From: Blattamonas nauphoetae
Lineage: Eukaryota; Preaxostyla; Oxymonadida
Length of the DNA: 64,000 nucleotides
Assembly: GCA_033064195.1 (NCBI GenBank)
Contig: JARBJD010000001.1
Coordinates: 310,001 to 374,000, forward strand
Direction of reading: 5' to 3'
Shown: positions 21,942-32,856 of the stretch, one piece after another
How the letters are laid out: each line of letters opens with the position of its first letter
Numbering within the stretch: position 1 is the first letter of the stretch
The notes under the pieces: model-generated
What the model was told of the DNA's origin: nothing
Seen by the model: the letters and a program-made list of their open reading frames with translations, nothing else
Databases searched by the model: none
Made by a program: the position numbers and the translations under genes

Positions 21942-22780
21942 ATGAGTCGTCCAAAAAGACAGAGAGAACCTGAGGAAGATATTCTTGCTACTGATGATCC
22001 GAATGTAACTTATGGAAAGGGGTTGCCAAATTCTTATGCAGCAACCCTCATCAAAAAAGAACTCAAACATATGCAAAAGGAAGCACCAATCGGTCTGCAG
22101 GATCTCTTTCACTTTATTTTTCTTTATCTTTCAATTATTCGTCTCATTTGCATCAAATATGGAGACCGTTACATTTACTCATCACCACCATCATTTCTGC
22201 TATTTTCATGTAGGCATCTCGTGCGGACTGGAAGACGATAACAACCTGTTCGTCTGGAACGTTACCATTACTGGACCACCAGATACACCTTATTCTGAAG
22301 GCTTTTTCCAGGCAATAATGGATTTTCCAGACAATTTTCCCAACTACCCCCCTCGTCTGCGTTTTACGTCAGAAATGTGGCATCCAAACAGTACCTCCTT
22401 AGTTTTTCCATTTGTAACCATTGCCTCTTTCAACCAACCTTTAAGTTTATCACGATGGACGAGTTTGCATATCCATCCTCCATCCTCCAGGAGAGGACAA
22501 ATGGGGTTATGAATCAGCAGCTGAACGTTGGCGCCCCATTAACAACGTTGAGTCTGTTCTTATTTCTATTCAATCCATGCTTGCCGAGCCAAATGATGAA
22601 GTATGCTTTTCGATCTGTCTGACGTCTATTCACTTTCATTCAGAGTCCTGCCAATATTGATGCTGCAGTTTGATATTTTATCCAAATATTTCCCTTTTCT
22701 AGGTCATGTGGAGAAACGATCCAAAAGAATTCAAGAAAAGAGTGAGTCGGACAGTCAGGCTATCACAAGAAGCATTTTGA
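21942..22780 (+). CDS. UBC7: Ubiquitin-conjugating enzyme E2, UBE2G2/Ubc7 type
   Basis: Exons 21942-22092, 22214-22390, 22446-22600, 22644-22667 and 22703-22780 give 194 residues. Introns are 121, 55, 43 and 35 nt; exon 4 has only 24 nt. The E2 core is clear: WNVTITGPPDTPYSEG, FPPYP-like NFPNYPPRLRF, and HPN followed across the splice by IYHDGRVCISILH, which places the catalytic cysteine at about residue 117. PGEDKWGYESAAERWRP is the acidic-loop insertion typical of the UBE2G/Ubc7/Cdc34 group. SMLAEPNDESPANIDAAVMW is closest to UBE2G2. Ubc7 works at the ER membrane with Hrd1/gp78-type ligases in ER-associated degradation. An N-terminal extension of about 30 residues precedes the fold. The start is the first ATG giving this frame. 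Confidence 0.92.
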
Positions 22781-22990
22781 GCCTCTTGTTTTGTCATTGG
22801 CTTACCTTGCACTGGGTGAATCTTCACTTCGCTTTCAACTTCATTTTATTGTCCACTTCTCCTCTGACAGTCAGAACAATAATTTGCTCAGCGTCCCTCA
22901 TTTGACGATAGTGCATCGTTAAAAACCTAAGACCTCATGCCGAAATGAAGAAAACGTCACAAATAAGATAAAAATGAAGAGAGTGTCCTT

Positions 22991-25900
22991 TCACTTCGTG
23001 ATCTTCCGGTTCTCGATAATCATGCGATTATCCTCAAGAATGTGGGTTTCGATGAAGTGTGTGAACAAGACATACATTGCCTCAGTGACATCGAACCCAT
23101 TTTCGAATCTCTGCATTATATCGTTGAAATGGACAGAGTATTCTTTGAGTTTTCGGACGTACTTTGAGGTGAGTCCAGTCTTCTGCGTGCTGATGAGCTT
23201 GGCTTCCTCCTTTGTGTGTGTTTTGAGGTAGTCTCGTACCTGCCCTGCGCTGGTAAGGACCTGTTTCTCATCGTCTCGGATCATGTGGTCGAGGAGCTGA
23301 GCGGCAGCATCGAGGACAAGTCGATGTGTTCCGTCCACTTTTTCGTCGCCCAAAGTGAATGTTTTGGACCATCGAATTGCCATCGTCTCGTCGAGTGGAA
23401 CAAGTTCCTTGATTTTCTGAGTTTTGCTCTGAACATGCTCGAGTTGTGAGTTCATTTTGAAGACAATCATGACAAAGACAATCACAATGAGAAGCCCGTC
23501 AATAGCGACGCAGATGATAAGCAAGACGGTGTTCACTAACATCGAATTATTGGCCTCTGAAACAAGAATGTCAGTCATCTTGTGAAGACCTGCCGAAAGG
23601 TCGTAGTTGACTGCAGTTGTGAGGTAGATGTTCGGAATGGAGTCGGTGGAGGAGACGGGGTAGTGAATGATTGTGTGTGAATGTTGGATCATCATCATGA
23701 AAAGAGATTCCACTCCAAACACTCCGTTTTCGTTGGCAAAATCGGTTGTGGGCATTCGGTTGGGATGCTCTTTGCAATATTCTTGGGTGATGAAGCAGTG
23801 GGACTCGTCGAACATGAGAGAATGGAGAGATGAGATCTCTAAAGTCGCGTGGACATCCAAAGACCCAATCACATCATCAACTGTCGAAGCAATGACACCA
23901 AATCGCGAGCGATCGTGAAGTTCCTGAAGATACCCGACAAACCCTTCGAAGACGGCCAAAACATCGTCTCGGGTCGGACTCAGGTGTTCAAACCCAGTCC
24001 AAAATTTGGTCGTTCGGAGACCTGTCTCGATAGGGATGTTTCCCTGTTCGGGGGCGAGCAGGAGGAGGCTGAGCATCTGCAGACAATACACACCCGACTG
24101 GCGCTGACCGGATACAGCGATCCGTCCAGGCCACTTTCCACCAGATACGCCAATGACCATCATCACAACAGCACCCAACGCGAGGGCGATGGCGAGGAGA
24201 GAGAAGAGGACAACAAAGATGATGATTGTGGATTTGGGGACAGCACTGGTGAAGACTCGCTTGTTGCGCCGTTTTGTGAATTCGGGGAGGATGATGGGCT
24301 TGGTGGAGAGTTGGAGGGCGGGGTTTTTCGGACTGCGATGAGATTCTCGATTGTCTTCCGATTTCTTTTTCGATGAGGCGTGTCCTCTTCCTGATTGAGG
24401 CCGGCCGTCAACCTTCGACTGGTTGAATTTGTTCACAAACATCTTCCAGACCATTTTGTCCTGTTTTTCTTCCTCATCATCGTCTTCGCCTTTGAGACGT
24501 TGTTGGAAGCCTGCGAGAACTGAGTTTTTGATGGCGAGGAAGAAGAAGAGAGCATCGTTTCGAGATGTGTTGAGTCGAGTGAGGAGGAAATAAATGAACG
24601 AAACGACAGTGACCGTCACCAGCACGTCGAGAATGATAATGACGATGCATACAATCGTCATCGTGTTGTTCTGGCTTTCGATTCCTTTGCAGAGCGTCGC
24701 CATGCAGTCCAGAAAGGCTTGAGAGAGGGTGGTAGGACAAGTCATCAGTGTCTGCTTCACAATGTCAAGTTTTGAGTCGAAGCTGAGTTTGTTGTCGAGC
24801 TGAGAGAGTGTGTACAGTTGAGTGGTGTAATGGTTGACAGCGTTGGGAAGGGTTTTCGATGTGGAGAAGACTGAATGGAGGACACCTCCAGCGTGGAGTG
24901 GGGTGAAAGTCTTGACTTCGAACTGCCTCCACGTGATGAACTTGTTATTTCGATCAAACACGCCAGTGATGGTCAGTTTATGAAGGTCGAGAGCCACCTG
25001 TTCAAGTTCTTCGAGGACCTCGGTGGTGGAGAGATAGTATGCTGGGTCGAGAGTGAGAGGAACGGTGTCGAGTTCTCTCATCGAATACAGTTTGGAGAGA
25101 GCGGCGAGTCTGACTGTCATCGTTGAAGCGTCACTTAGCTCCTGAAGAATGACGATGGATTGTTTGGTGTTCGACACGTCCATAAACCCGACGAAGAACA
25201 GCCAAATGGAGAGAAGAAGGAAGAGGACGACAGTAAACGGCATCCCATATTTCAAAATGAAGAATCTGCTATCCCGTTTGTTTGCGGTCTCGTCTTCCAA
25301 CCCAACATGAAATTTTTTGGCTCCCACGCGGTTTGAACTCTTGGCCTTGACAGTTGGTCGATAGCGTCTGTTCAGCCTGTGCATCTCCATCTCGACGTCC
25401 ATCGCTTTGTTGAGGAGAAGTTGGGCCTCTTGATCTTCTCTGAAAATATCCATTTTGAGATTGGCGAATCCAGTGAGGACAGGAATGGAGAAGGGATGAG
25501 ATTGAAGGAGGGCTGCATAGTGGAAAGCAGCTTCCTTCTCATTGTCGATGAGTTCATCAAGCAGCGAGGAGATCACACCCACGTCATCGTCGTTATTCTC
25601 CAACATTGTCAGAATTGTAGTGAGCTTTTCTTTTGCTTCCTTATGGTTGAGTTCAGCTTGGTATAGATGGTTTTTGTAACGGAATAAACTCATCACATCG
25701 GCTGATTTGAGATCGGCGCCGGAGTTCTCCTGCTCGTACACTTTGTCCATAAAAAAGATGATCCATCGATTGTCTATTGTGGCACCGAGTTTGTATGCAG
25801 TGTGAAGTTGCTGCATGCATCCTTCCCAATCTTTTTTGTAGTGGCGAAGGAAGAGGGCGTAGTGGATTCTTAATCCCGGGTGTCGAGGAAATTCAATCAA

Positions 25901-27385
25901 TCCTTCCTTATAAATTGCATCTGCAAATGCAATATATTCCTTTCGTCTCCGAACTTCGGGTCTCCAAACAAATCGAACAGCCTGATCAATGTGTGAGACG
26001 TGTTTGAGTTTTGGGATGATGTATGGGACTGTCTCAAGGCGGTTCTGACTGATATAGGACAATGTCGTTTTGTGTTTCATGAAAACAGATTTGAAGTCTT
26101 TGTTTTGAGTTGAATTTCCCTGTTCTTCTGATTCGCTGACCGTTGCTGGCGCTGTCTGTTGGAGGGCCCGAGCAAAGTAAGAATCATGTTCTTTCGGATT
26201 TTCATGGACAATACCGCGGATGTAGCGATATTCACATCTTTCTATTTGCTTGTAGAACGGTTTTTCATCGCCAACAAAATGAAGTCCGGATTTGACAGGT
26301 ATCTTAAAATCATATGTAATTGCAAGCCTCGAAAGATAGATTTGCCGGGCGTATAGAGCAAGGACCCATGTTCCAAAAATGCAAAAGAAGAAGAATGACG
26401 TCCAGAAGAAGGCGATGACCAGATCGTTGGAACCCTCCGTAAAGACTGAGATCCAAGCGTAAACAGACGATGCAACTGTTGGAACATATTGTGAAGATGC
26501 CCAAACATTGGAGTGGAGGCTGTGATACGGTTGCATCCACATGATATAGAACATCAGAAATCCGAACCCTGCAATGCACGTCACACAACGAAAATGAGTA
26601 TATGTTGATACCCATTGAGATTGTGCTGTAATAACGCACTTGAAAAGCATTTCGATGAATTCATATCGTCCTGAATACGCTGAGAGGAGGATGTCGTGCT
26701 TACAATCGAAGTCGTAGAGGAATAAAATGATAAATTGGGTGAATGGAATGAAGGCCACAAGTGTTATCAGTGCAAGTATATTGAATGCTAGTTGTGGTCC
26801 CGACCAACAAAGTACTTCTGGATGGACATCAGTGTAACCAACTCCATCCACCCAATGGCAATCGACAATCATGAAAATAATGGTGATAAATGGCTGGTAA
26901 CCCCATGTGACGCAAGCATTCGTCACAAGACGGAGCAGACGAACGAGGAATAGAGGAACTTGTGAGTCTCCATTTTTGAAGACGAAAAGAAGGGCAATAA
27001 ACACAAAAATTGAACTTAATACAACAGTAGAAAGGACTGTGATAAGAGCATAGGACATAGCAGGTGTGCCAGTAAAGAATTGGAAATCCATCATATCTAG
27101 AACCTCCATAATGAATGGTTTCGTAATTCCCATTGGCCATTGATAGATTTCCTGGATCGGCAACCCAATACACTGAAGAAATTCAAAGACAAGAGGACCC
27201 CAGTCAACCCAGCTTTCTTCTGACGAACTTTCATCACCCTATCAAGTGAAATGTTGATGTGAACGTGAGCATGATATTCAGACCTTACACATGGCAAAAA
27301 GGGTACCGAAGAGAGCCCGATCAACGGTGGAAAACTGAAGATCGAGTTTCTGAGTCCCAGTATCTTCGTCTTCAGTTTTTGACAT
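22991..27385 (-). CDS. Tmc-type multipass membrane protein with C-terminal hemerythrin-like domain
   Basis: Exons 27385-27284 and 27238-22991 (45-nt intron GTCTGA...GATAG); 1449 residues. The first exon adds a start in frame and reads LFAMCKGDESSSEESWVDW across the junction. Order of parts: an N-terminal group of about six membrane segments; a soluble helical-repeat region (about residues 420-640, with IYKEGLIEFPRHPGLRIHYA) typical of the tiny-macrocysts TmcB family; two further membrane-anchored loops that look extracellular; then WSKTFTLGDEKVDGTHRLV to the end (about 1322-1449). This last part matches a hemerythrin-like four-helix bundle: DGTH, KTHTKEE, VHFNDI and HFIETHILED supply most metal ligands. 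One of the usual paired histidines is not obvious and the last Asp spacing is one short. Likely a plasma-membrane receptor, with the cytoplasmic hemerythrin-like domain a candidate oxygen, NO or redox sensor (inference). A TATA-like ctataaaaaag lies about 25 bases before the ATG. Confidence 0.8.
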
Positions 27386-27545
27386 CCAACTTGGCCCGAA
27401 CTTTTTTATAGTTTCCAGAAACCAAGAATATAAACGTATATCGAAGAAAAAGAGGGTTTGAATAAATACGTTTTGGAGATAGAACGAAAGGAGGATTCAG
27501 CAAGATTGAGAGATGACCAATCGCTGTTGAGTGATCGTCACTGAA

Positions 27546-28290
27546 TCATGTGCGTAGTGTTTCAAGAACGTGAGCAAAGACTGGCTCGTGTTCATAGGCT
27601 GTTATTACCACGTTGTTACCTTGTAGAATTGGCATTTCTTCATCTTTAAGAATTGGAAGGAGAGATGATTTTGCGCTGTCTGGGAGAGGCTTCCAGATGT
27701 CGGCGACAGAACTTGACTCATCATCTTCGTCGTCATCTCCAAGCATTGAAACTTGTGTTGAGTTGTAGGCTTTTTCATGCTTTGACAGGTTTAGATCGAT
27801 AGGCTTATCGTTTGTTCTGTCGAGTGACATCTGAAGTCCCTCTCCCCAAACAGAAAAAGAGGAGTAGTAGATGTCACGAACATCTTCTTCTAAAGTTGGT
27901 GGTTGTCGTGCAAATGAAAAGATGAAGCATTGATTGGAATGACCGATTCGGAGCTGAAGACTACAGTGAATGGAAAGTTCGGGAAAACCTGTTCTGAGAT
28001 ACACATTATTTGACAATTTTCACAACCATCAATAAAACAAGCACCACGAACAGCGGCAACAGCGACAATGCAATTCTTGAGGTTCCGTAGATGAATTGTG
28101 TCTAAATGAATCATATGCAAAGATATTCAAACCTAAAGCAACTGGAATGATGATTTTGCAGTTTTGTAGTTTACTAAAACTAAACTGGGGTGGTGTTGGT
28201 GAATTCAAAGGATGGATGTAAAGCTGGTTCTCTGCGTTTTCTATCAAGCTTTTGATTTTATGATGATTTCAAACCTGGTAAGTATTCCAT
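27546..28290 (-). CDS. TBCC-domain protein (tubulin cofactor C / RP2 family)
   Basis: Exons 28290-28275, 28240-28133, 28101-27989 and 27953-27546; introns of 34, 31 and 35 nt; 214 residues. The first exon is only 16 nt. The N-terminal two-thirds is a C-CAP/cofactor-C-like beta helix: FSFSKLQNCKIIIPVALDTI, LRNLKNCIV, VRGACFIDGCENCQIMC, then EQLRIG, where the Arg corresponds to the arginine finger of the QQxR motif in cofactor C and RP2. Family members activate GTP hydrolysis by beta-tubulin or Arl2/Arl3. The usual N-terminal spectrin-like domain of cofactor C is absent, so an RP2-like or stand-alone TBCC role is more likely. The C-terminal 90 residues carry an acidic run (GDDDEDDESSS). All three joins are needed to keep the beta-helix repeats in one frame. 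Confidence 0.8.
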
Positions 28291-28421
28291 ATGAGCTGAA
28301 TAGAATGATAGATGTTTTAGATATTGATCAAAACGAATGCTAGCAGGAAGGAAGATTCGCCAGCCCGTAATCGAACAAGGGTGAAGACGTTTGGTCATCA
28401 CTTGATTGCACATCTCTCACA

Positions 28422-29003
28422 TTATTGTCCTTTTGTTTGTTTTGAATCCACTCGTCGCAGAAAGAGGGACTGGACGAAGTTTGGCTGAGGCAGGATGTCT
28501 ATGTTGTCATGAGCGAGTTCGGGCTGTTCAGCGATGATCTTGTCGCTCTCTTTCCAAGTGTGTACAAGGATTCGATCGTCGAGCAGCTCGTCGAATGTCT
28601 GCAACCGTTCCATAGGCGTTGTGAAAGTGTTGATGATGTCCAACAAGTTTGGAGGAGTCCTGTGAGGATATTTCCCTGGCCAAACTATGGAAACGCAAGT
28701 TGATGTGAACGACGTGCTGTGTGGACGGGACTGGAGGAATGTGAGCCTGCTAGTGTCGTTTGTTCGAATAGCGTCGCTTCATCTTCCACCGAAATGACTC
28801 TTCGGGTATCATTCTCTCTTGTCGTCTTTGTCGTCATCCCACCGCTTCTGTTTTAACAAGTCTGCTTCCTCCCAGACGTTCTTGATCGCATTCTGCTCTA
28901 CTTCTGCCAACTCACTCTGCCGACTGAAGCATCGCTTCGTTGACAATGTCGACACCAACTCCGCAAACACATTTGGGTTTGTCGCCTTCTTCCGTGCATT
29001 CAC
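28422..29003 (-). pseudogene. Unresolved minus-strand coding fragments, possible decayed gene
   Basis: Two minus-strand stretches look coding in composition. The one ending at 28422 reads PPNLLDIINTFTTPMERL and continues QTFDELLDDRILVHTW, ending in DSKQTKGQ. The one ending at 28809 reads ARKKATNPNVFAELVSTL and ends in KRWDDDKDDKRE. Between them (about 28690-28800) reading frames are broken, and I found no set of GT...AG introns that joins everything cleanly. I recognise no family. It may be the remains of one protein gene or two small genes with introns I have misread. Confidence 0.3.
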
Positions 29004-29215
29004 CCCGTTCTCGTCGACAAACCGAATCCGCCACTTCTCGTCGTTCTGCTAGTGACTTCAGAGTTGATGTCTGACTCATTCATCCTCATTTTTGGAGGTC
29101 TAACAGTATTTGTACATAAAGTATGAGGAAGAATTAGCAGGATCGGAACAATAAGAACGAATGACCAAGTCTGATCTCTTGCATCAAATCCAGGTGACTG
29201 AAATGATGCTGGCAT
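29000..29215 (-). CDS. Small hypothetical protein with one membrane segment
   Basis: A 71-codon minus-strand frame from ATG 29215: MPASFQSPGF, then a hydrophobic run SFVLIVPILLILPHTL, then a polar Ser/Thr/Arg/Gly-rich tail ending STRTG. One transmembrane helix and a disordered tail are all that can be seen. It overlaps the end of the unresolved fragment to its left in another frame. It could be a real small gene or an exon of that locus. Confidence 0.3.
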   Translation of the reverse strand: MPASFQSPGFDARDQTWSFVLIVPILLILPHTLCTNTVRPPKMRMNESDINSEVTSRTTRSGGFGLSTRTG

Positions 29216-29391
29216 CAATGAGTTTTGATAAACAGGTGGACTTTATCGAAAAAGGTATCTGGAATCCGTCAGATGAATAATTATTGGAATTAAATAGACT
29301 TCTGGAAATATCACATCACAATTTCTGTGTCTGAATCAAAAGTGACCTGACGACTGAGAATTAAGGGTTGGATCGTTATTTTCAACACGTC

Positions 29392-31552
29392 ATGGCATTA
29401 TACTCGCGATACATATCTAAACATGGGTATATTAGTAGTTTATTGAGACCTCTTTTGATTCACTTAGTCCCCTGGGCCAAGTATGGATTGCAGCGAACTA
29501 TGACCGAAATCTGTCTAAAGGCAAGATTCTTCAAATCAATATTCCAGCTGCAGTGAAGATCATCAGAGAGGGTATTCCAACAGAAGAGAATCCGAAGAAA
29601 AAGATACCTCTTCCACTTCGGTATCAAGCCCATCTCCTCCTCGGACTCATTCGAGTCTATACGCGGAAACTGAAATACTTAGCAGATGACATCAATGAGT
29701 TTCAGTCTCGTCTTAATACTGTATGCTTTTTCCAACACTATATCGCTGACAAAAATTTATTGACATTTTTATTGTGAGTTTCTTTTTTCACAACATTTTT
29801 TCTCCTTTTCTCTCTATATAGACTTTACAAACATCTAATATCGATCTTCCGCCTAATGTTGGTAATGCATCTCGGTCACACATCACAATACCAGATACAC
29901 CTTTGAATATGTCCACACCTCGCGATCCAACTCTGAACATATTTGGATATCCACGTCCATCGCTGCTCATGCCGGACCCGACGCTAACCGACCCGGAATC
30001 GCTGCGTTCATCACTTTCACCGTTCACACTCCCCTCGAACATGCTCAGAACACCGATGACGGACGGATCAGATTTCAGAGAGTCTGACTACTTTGCGGGA
30101 GCGGCAGACAATTTAATGAGTGATATTCCTACCGTATGTCTCTTTTTTCATCTATAACTCTCCTGATTCTCCTTGTTAGGTTTTCGTGACGCCAACAAAT
30201 GATCCCGACGAGATTCGATGGCTCATCGAATATGCTCACCAACAAGGAGGCTACCAAGACTTCGATACATTCATGCAAACCACTGAGTTTTATAACCAAC
30301 GTCCATCAGAATATAATCATCCCGATTCCTCGTCGCTCGCGTTTCAACCAACCACAACGCCCGAAATGCAAGAAGGATTCGAATATCCTGAACCCCAAGC
30401 ACAAGAAAAGTCAAACAAGATTCCATTGTTCCTGGAAGACGATTTGGCGACTCTCAAATCTTCTACGGGGAAGAAAAAGCGAAAACAATCAGGTCCTCCA
30501 GTTGAATCCGACTCAAGTCAAAAGAAGGGTGTCATAATCGATCAAGTCATTACACTGAGCGATCAAACCATGAGTGACAACCAAGACGATACTCGAGATA
30601 TTGTGAGGAGAATGGAGATGAGCCAAATGATCATCTTCCCCTCACTCAGCAACTGGTCAGATGATGATCTCATTGTCCCTCCGACAGATGAATTTATGGA
30701 GGAGTGGAAGAAACAGATTCACTTCGACCCTGCAGCATATCTGGAAAGGCTGAAAGCCATCAAGAGCAAAACATACCTTGCGGCGCCCCCCGTTCAAATC
30801 GAGCCACCTGTCTCTCAAACTGTTCGCACTGGTATTGCTCTCTCTTCATGTTCTCATTCATTCTTCTCTCTTCTCCAGATGCTGAAGACGCCCTCGCTAA
30901 AGCGGAAGGAAAGACGACCAAGGAAAACACTCCCTCAACAGACTCACTCGCCCCCCTCGAAGAAGCTGCCCGTCGAGCAACCACACACAGCACGCCCAAC
31001 ACCACAGCTGGATTTGATGGAGTGTTTGAAGAATTCCAGTCACCCGGACCATTTGAAGGGCACGGAGCCATGGACGAATTCGTGACACCTCAGAGCCGCA
31101 CAAGCACGGAGGGGCAGCCGGAGGGAATGTGGACGGACGAAACGGTTCGCGACCTCCATTCGAGGATTCTCGCATGCAACTCGCCAGACTTCAACTCGAT
31201 AACCAACAGCCCACACCACACGATGGCCCCGTCTCGCCCTCTTGGTTCCACAAGCGAGCCTCCACTTCCTTACTCTGACAGCAAGACCCGTGACATGTTG
31301 GAGCTTGTCGCCTATCAATTCAACAAGGAGAACAAAATAGAGCTTCCCTTCGAAAAAGCTTTCAAATGTCCTCAGCCCGAAAAAAACGCACCTGAACATC
31401 TGAAGAGGGAGTGGAGAAGGTCCAAGGCACTCGCCATGGCTGCCCTCCTCACTTTCGTGCGGGACGGGTATGTGAAGTCGAAACAGGCTGCTCCGTACGC
31501 GCCGATCTTCGTGGAGATCACAGTTTGGCCACTCTTTTTCGTTCATATTTGA
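29392..31552 (+). CDS. RAD21: Cohesin kleisin subunit, RAD21/REC8 family
   Basis: Exons 29392-29426, 29468-29720, 29822-30133, 30180-30831 and 30879-31552; introns of 41, 101, 46 and 47 nt; 641 residues. The N-terminal kleisin domain (residues 1-96) is diagnostic: SKHGPLGQVWIAANYDRNL, IPLPLRYQAHLLLGLIRVY and TRKLKYLADDINE match Rad21/Scc1/Rec8, where this part binds the SMC3 coiled-coil neck. The middle is disordered, Ser/Pro/Thr-rich and acidic, the region where separase sites lie in homologues. The C-terminal winged helix (about 570-641: RDMLELVAYQFNKENK, RSKALAMAALLTFVRDGYV, PYAPIFVEI) binds the SMC1 head. The first join is what turns KHG into KHGPLGQVW. The window does not allow a choice between mitotic RAD21 and meiotic REC8. 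Confidence 0.9.
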
Positions 31553-31816
31553 TGAATTCTCGTTCTAGAACCGATTACAGTCAGTCAAATTCGAAAAAAA
31601 GTCGACTAGGACACACAATTTGCCGACTGTGACTAAACTTTGATTTTTCTTATTCTTCACTTCATAGCAATTCTTCTTTGTTCTCTAGTGTCTCTCAACT
31701 TTATGCAACCGCTCACTGACGTTCAATCATCACAGTGAAATCACTATCAAGGACAATTGAGCCATCGCGGATTCGAGGCATACTTGACCCATTCCAAAAC
31801 TTTCTCAATCAAGTTA

Positions 31817-32665
31817 ATGGCTCTTATCAATAGATCTCAGATTGAACTTCTCGCTAAACGTTTCGCCTGAACTCTTTATTAATTCTTCCAGAAATTGAGA
31901 CGTTTTCTTCCCTTCTCCCCTCAACTCAACAAACTTCACTCTCCATCTGGGACATCGGGGTATTTTGAGCTTAATTTTCGTTATATCTCTTTTCATCTCC
32001 TATATTTCGAAGGATGAAGATGGATTGTGGAAGCCCACTCCGATTTCTAGAAAACAGACAGTGATTCCGTCAACCCAAAGCTCCACCCAGCAACTCAAAC
32101 GAGCTGCCCCTACCAAAGATGATTCTCTGAGTGATCTTTCCTCTGATGAAGAAAAACCCTCCAAAACGCTCATAAAAGCAAAACCTCCGATGAAGAAGAA
32201 AACGAGTGAACCAAAGAAAGAAGATGATGACCTGTCCTTTGTTACAGTCACGAAGGAAGACAATCACAATGATTTATTAAAGAAAGGACTATCCAAAAAA
32301 GCTCTCCTCAAAAAAGCAGAGAAAAAACAGGCCAAAATTGAACGCCTCAAACAGACGGAAAAAGGACAGGTTTCATCATCTATTTGTTTGACTTTCTCGT
32401 TATTTAGGCTAAAGTGGAGCAAATGGTGTGGGACACAATGATTCAGAGGGCTGAAGGACAGAAGATTCGAGACGATCCTCAACTTTTGAAGAAAACCATG
32501 AAACGAGAACAGGCCAAAAAAGAAAGAAGTCAAAAGAAATGGGCAGACAGAGTTAAAAAGCAGAAGGATGATCGTTCAGCTGCCATTGAAAAGAAACAAG
32601 AAGAGAAACAGGCTCGAATGGACAAGAAACAGAAACGAATTGAAGAAAAAAGGGCAAAACAATAG
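31817..32665 (+). CDS. SURF6: SURF6/Rrp14 family nucleolar protein
   Basis: Exons 31817-31859, 31892-31959, 32013-32369 and 32408-32665; introns of 32, 53 and 38 nt; 241 residues. The N-terminus (SQIELLAKQIETFSSLLP) and an acidic/Ser stretch (DDSLSDLSSDEEKPSK) precede a long very basic helix. Its C-terminal half carries the SURF6 signature: MVWDTMIQRAEGQKIRDD, then KKTMKREQAKKERSQKKW and ADRVKKQKDDRSAAIEKK, ending RIEEKRAKQ. Family members (yeast Rrp14, human SURF6) act in the nucleolus in pre-rRNA processing and assembly of both subunits. The short N-terminal exons were found by frame and splice-site logic and are less certain than the basic domain. Confidence 0.8.
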
Positions 32666-32856
32666 TTTTTGACTCATTTTGAACATTTCATTAACGATAT
32701 CTTGAATACAAGAACTCTTTCTGACTGAATGGTGTCATAACCGAGCCCCACCTCCATCACCAAGATTCATGGTTTGATCCGACATCCAAACTCTCAACAC
32801 TCATCTGATTACTCCTTTACTGATACCCTTTTTGGTATTTGTAGCCTGTACTCTCT

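Noticed and set aside
21807-22112. A 101-codon minus-strand frame across the 5' end of the E2 gene
   Set aside because: Antisense of the E2 first exon, with no similarity to any family; the plus-strand exon aligns to UBE2G-type proteins.
28261-28300. A plus-strand GTAAGT donor-like site near 28279
   Set aside because: No plus-strand coding exon lies on either side. The sequence is the reverse of the first exon/intron junction of the TBCC gene.
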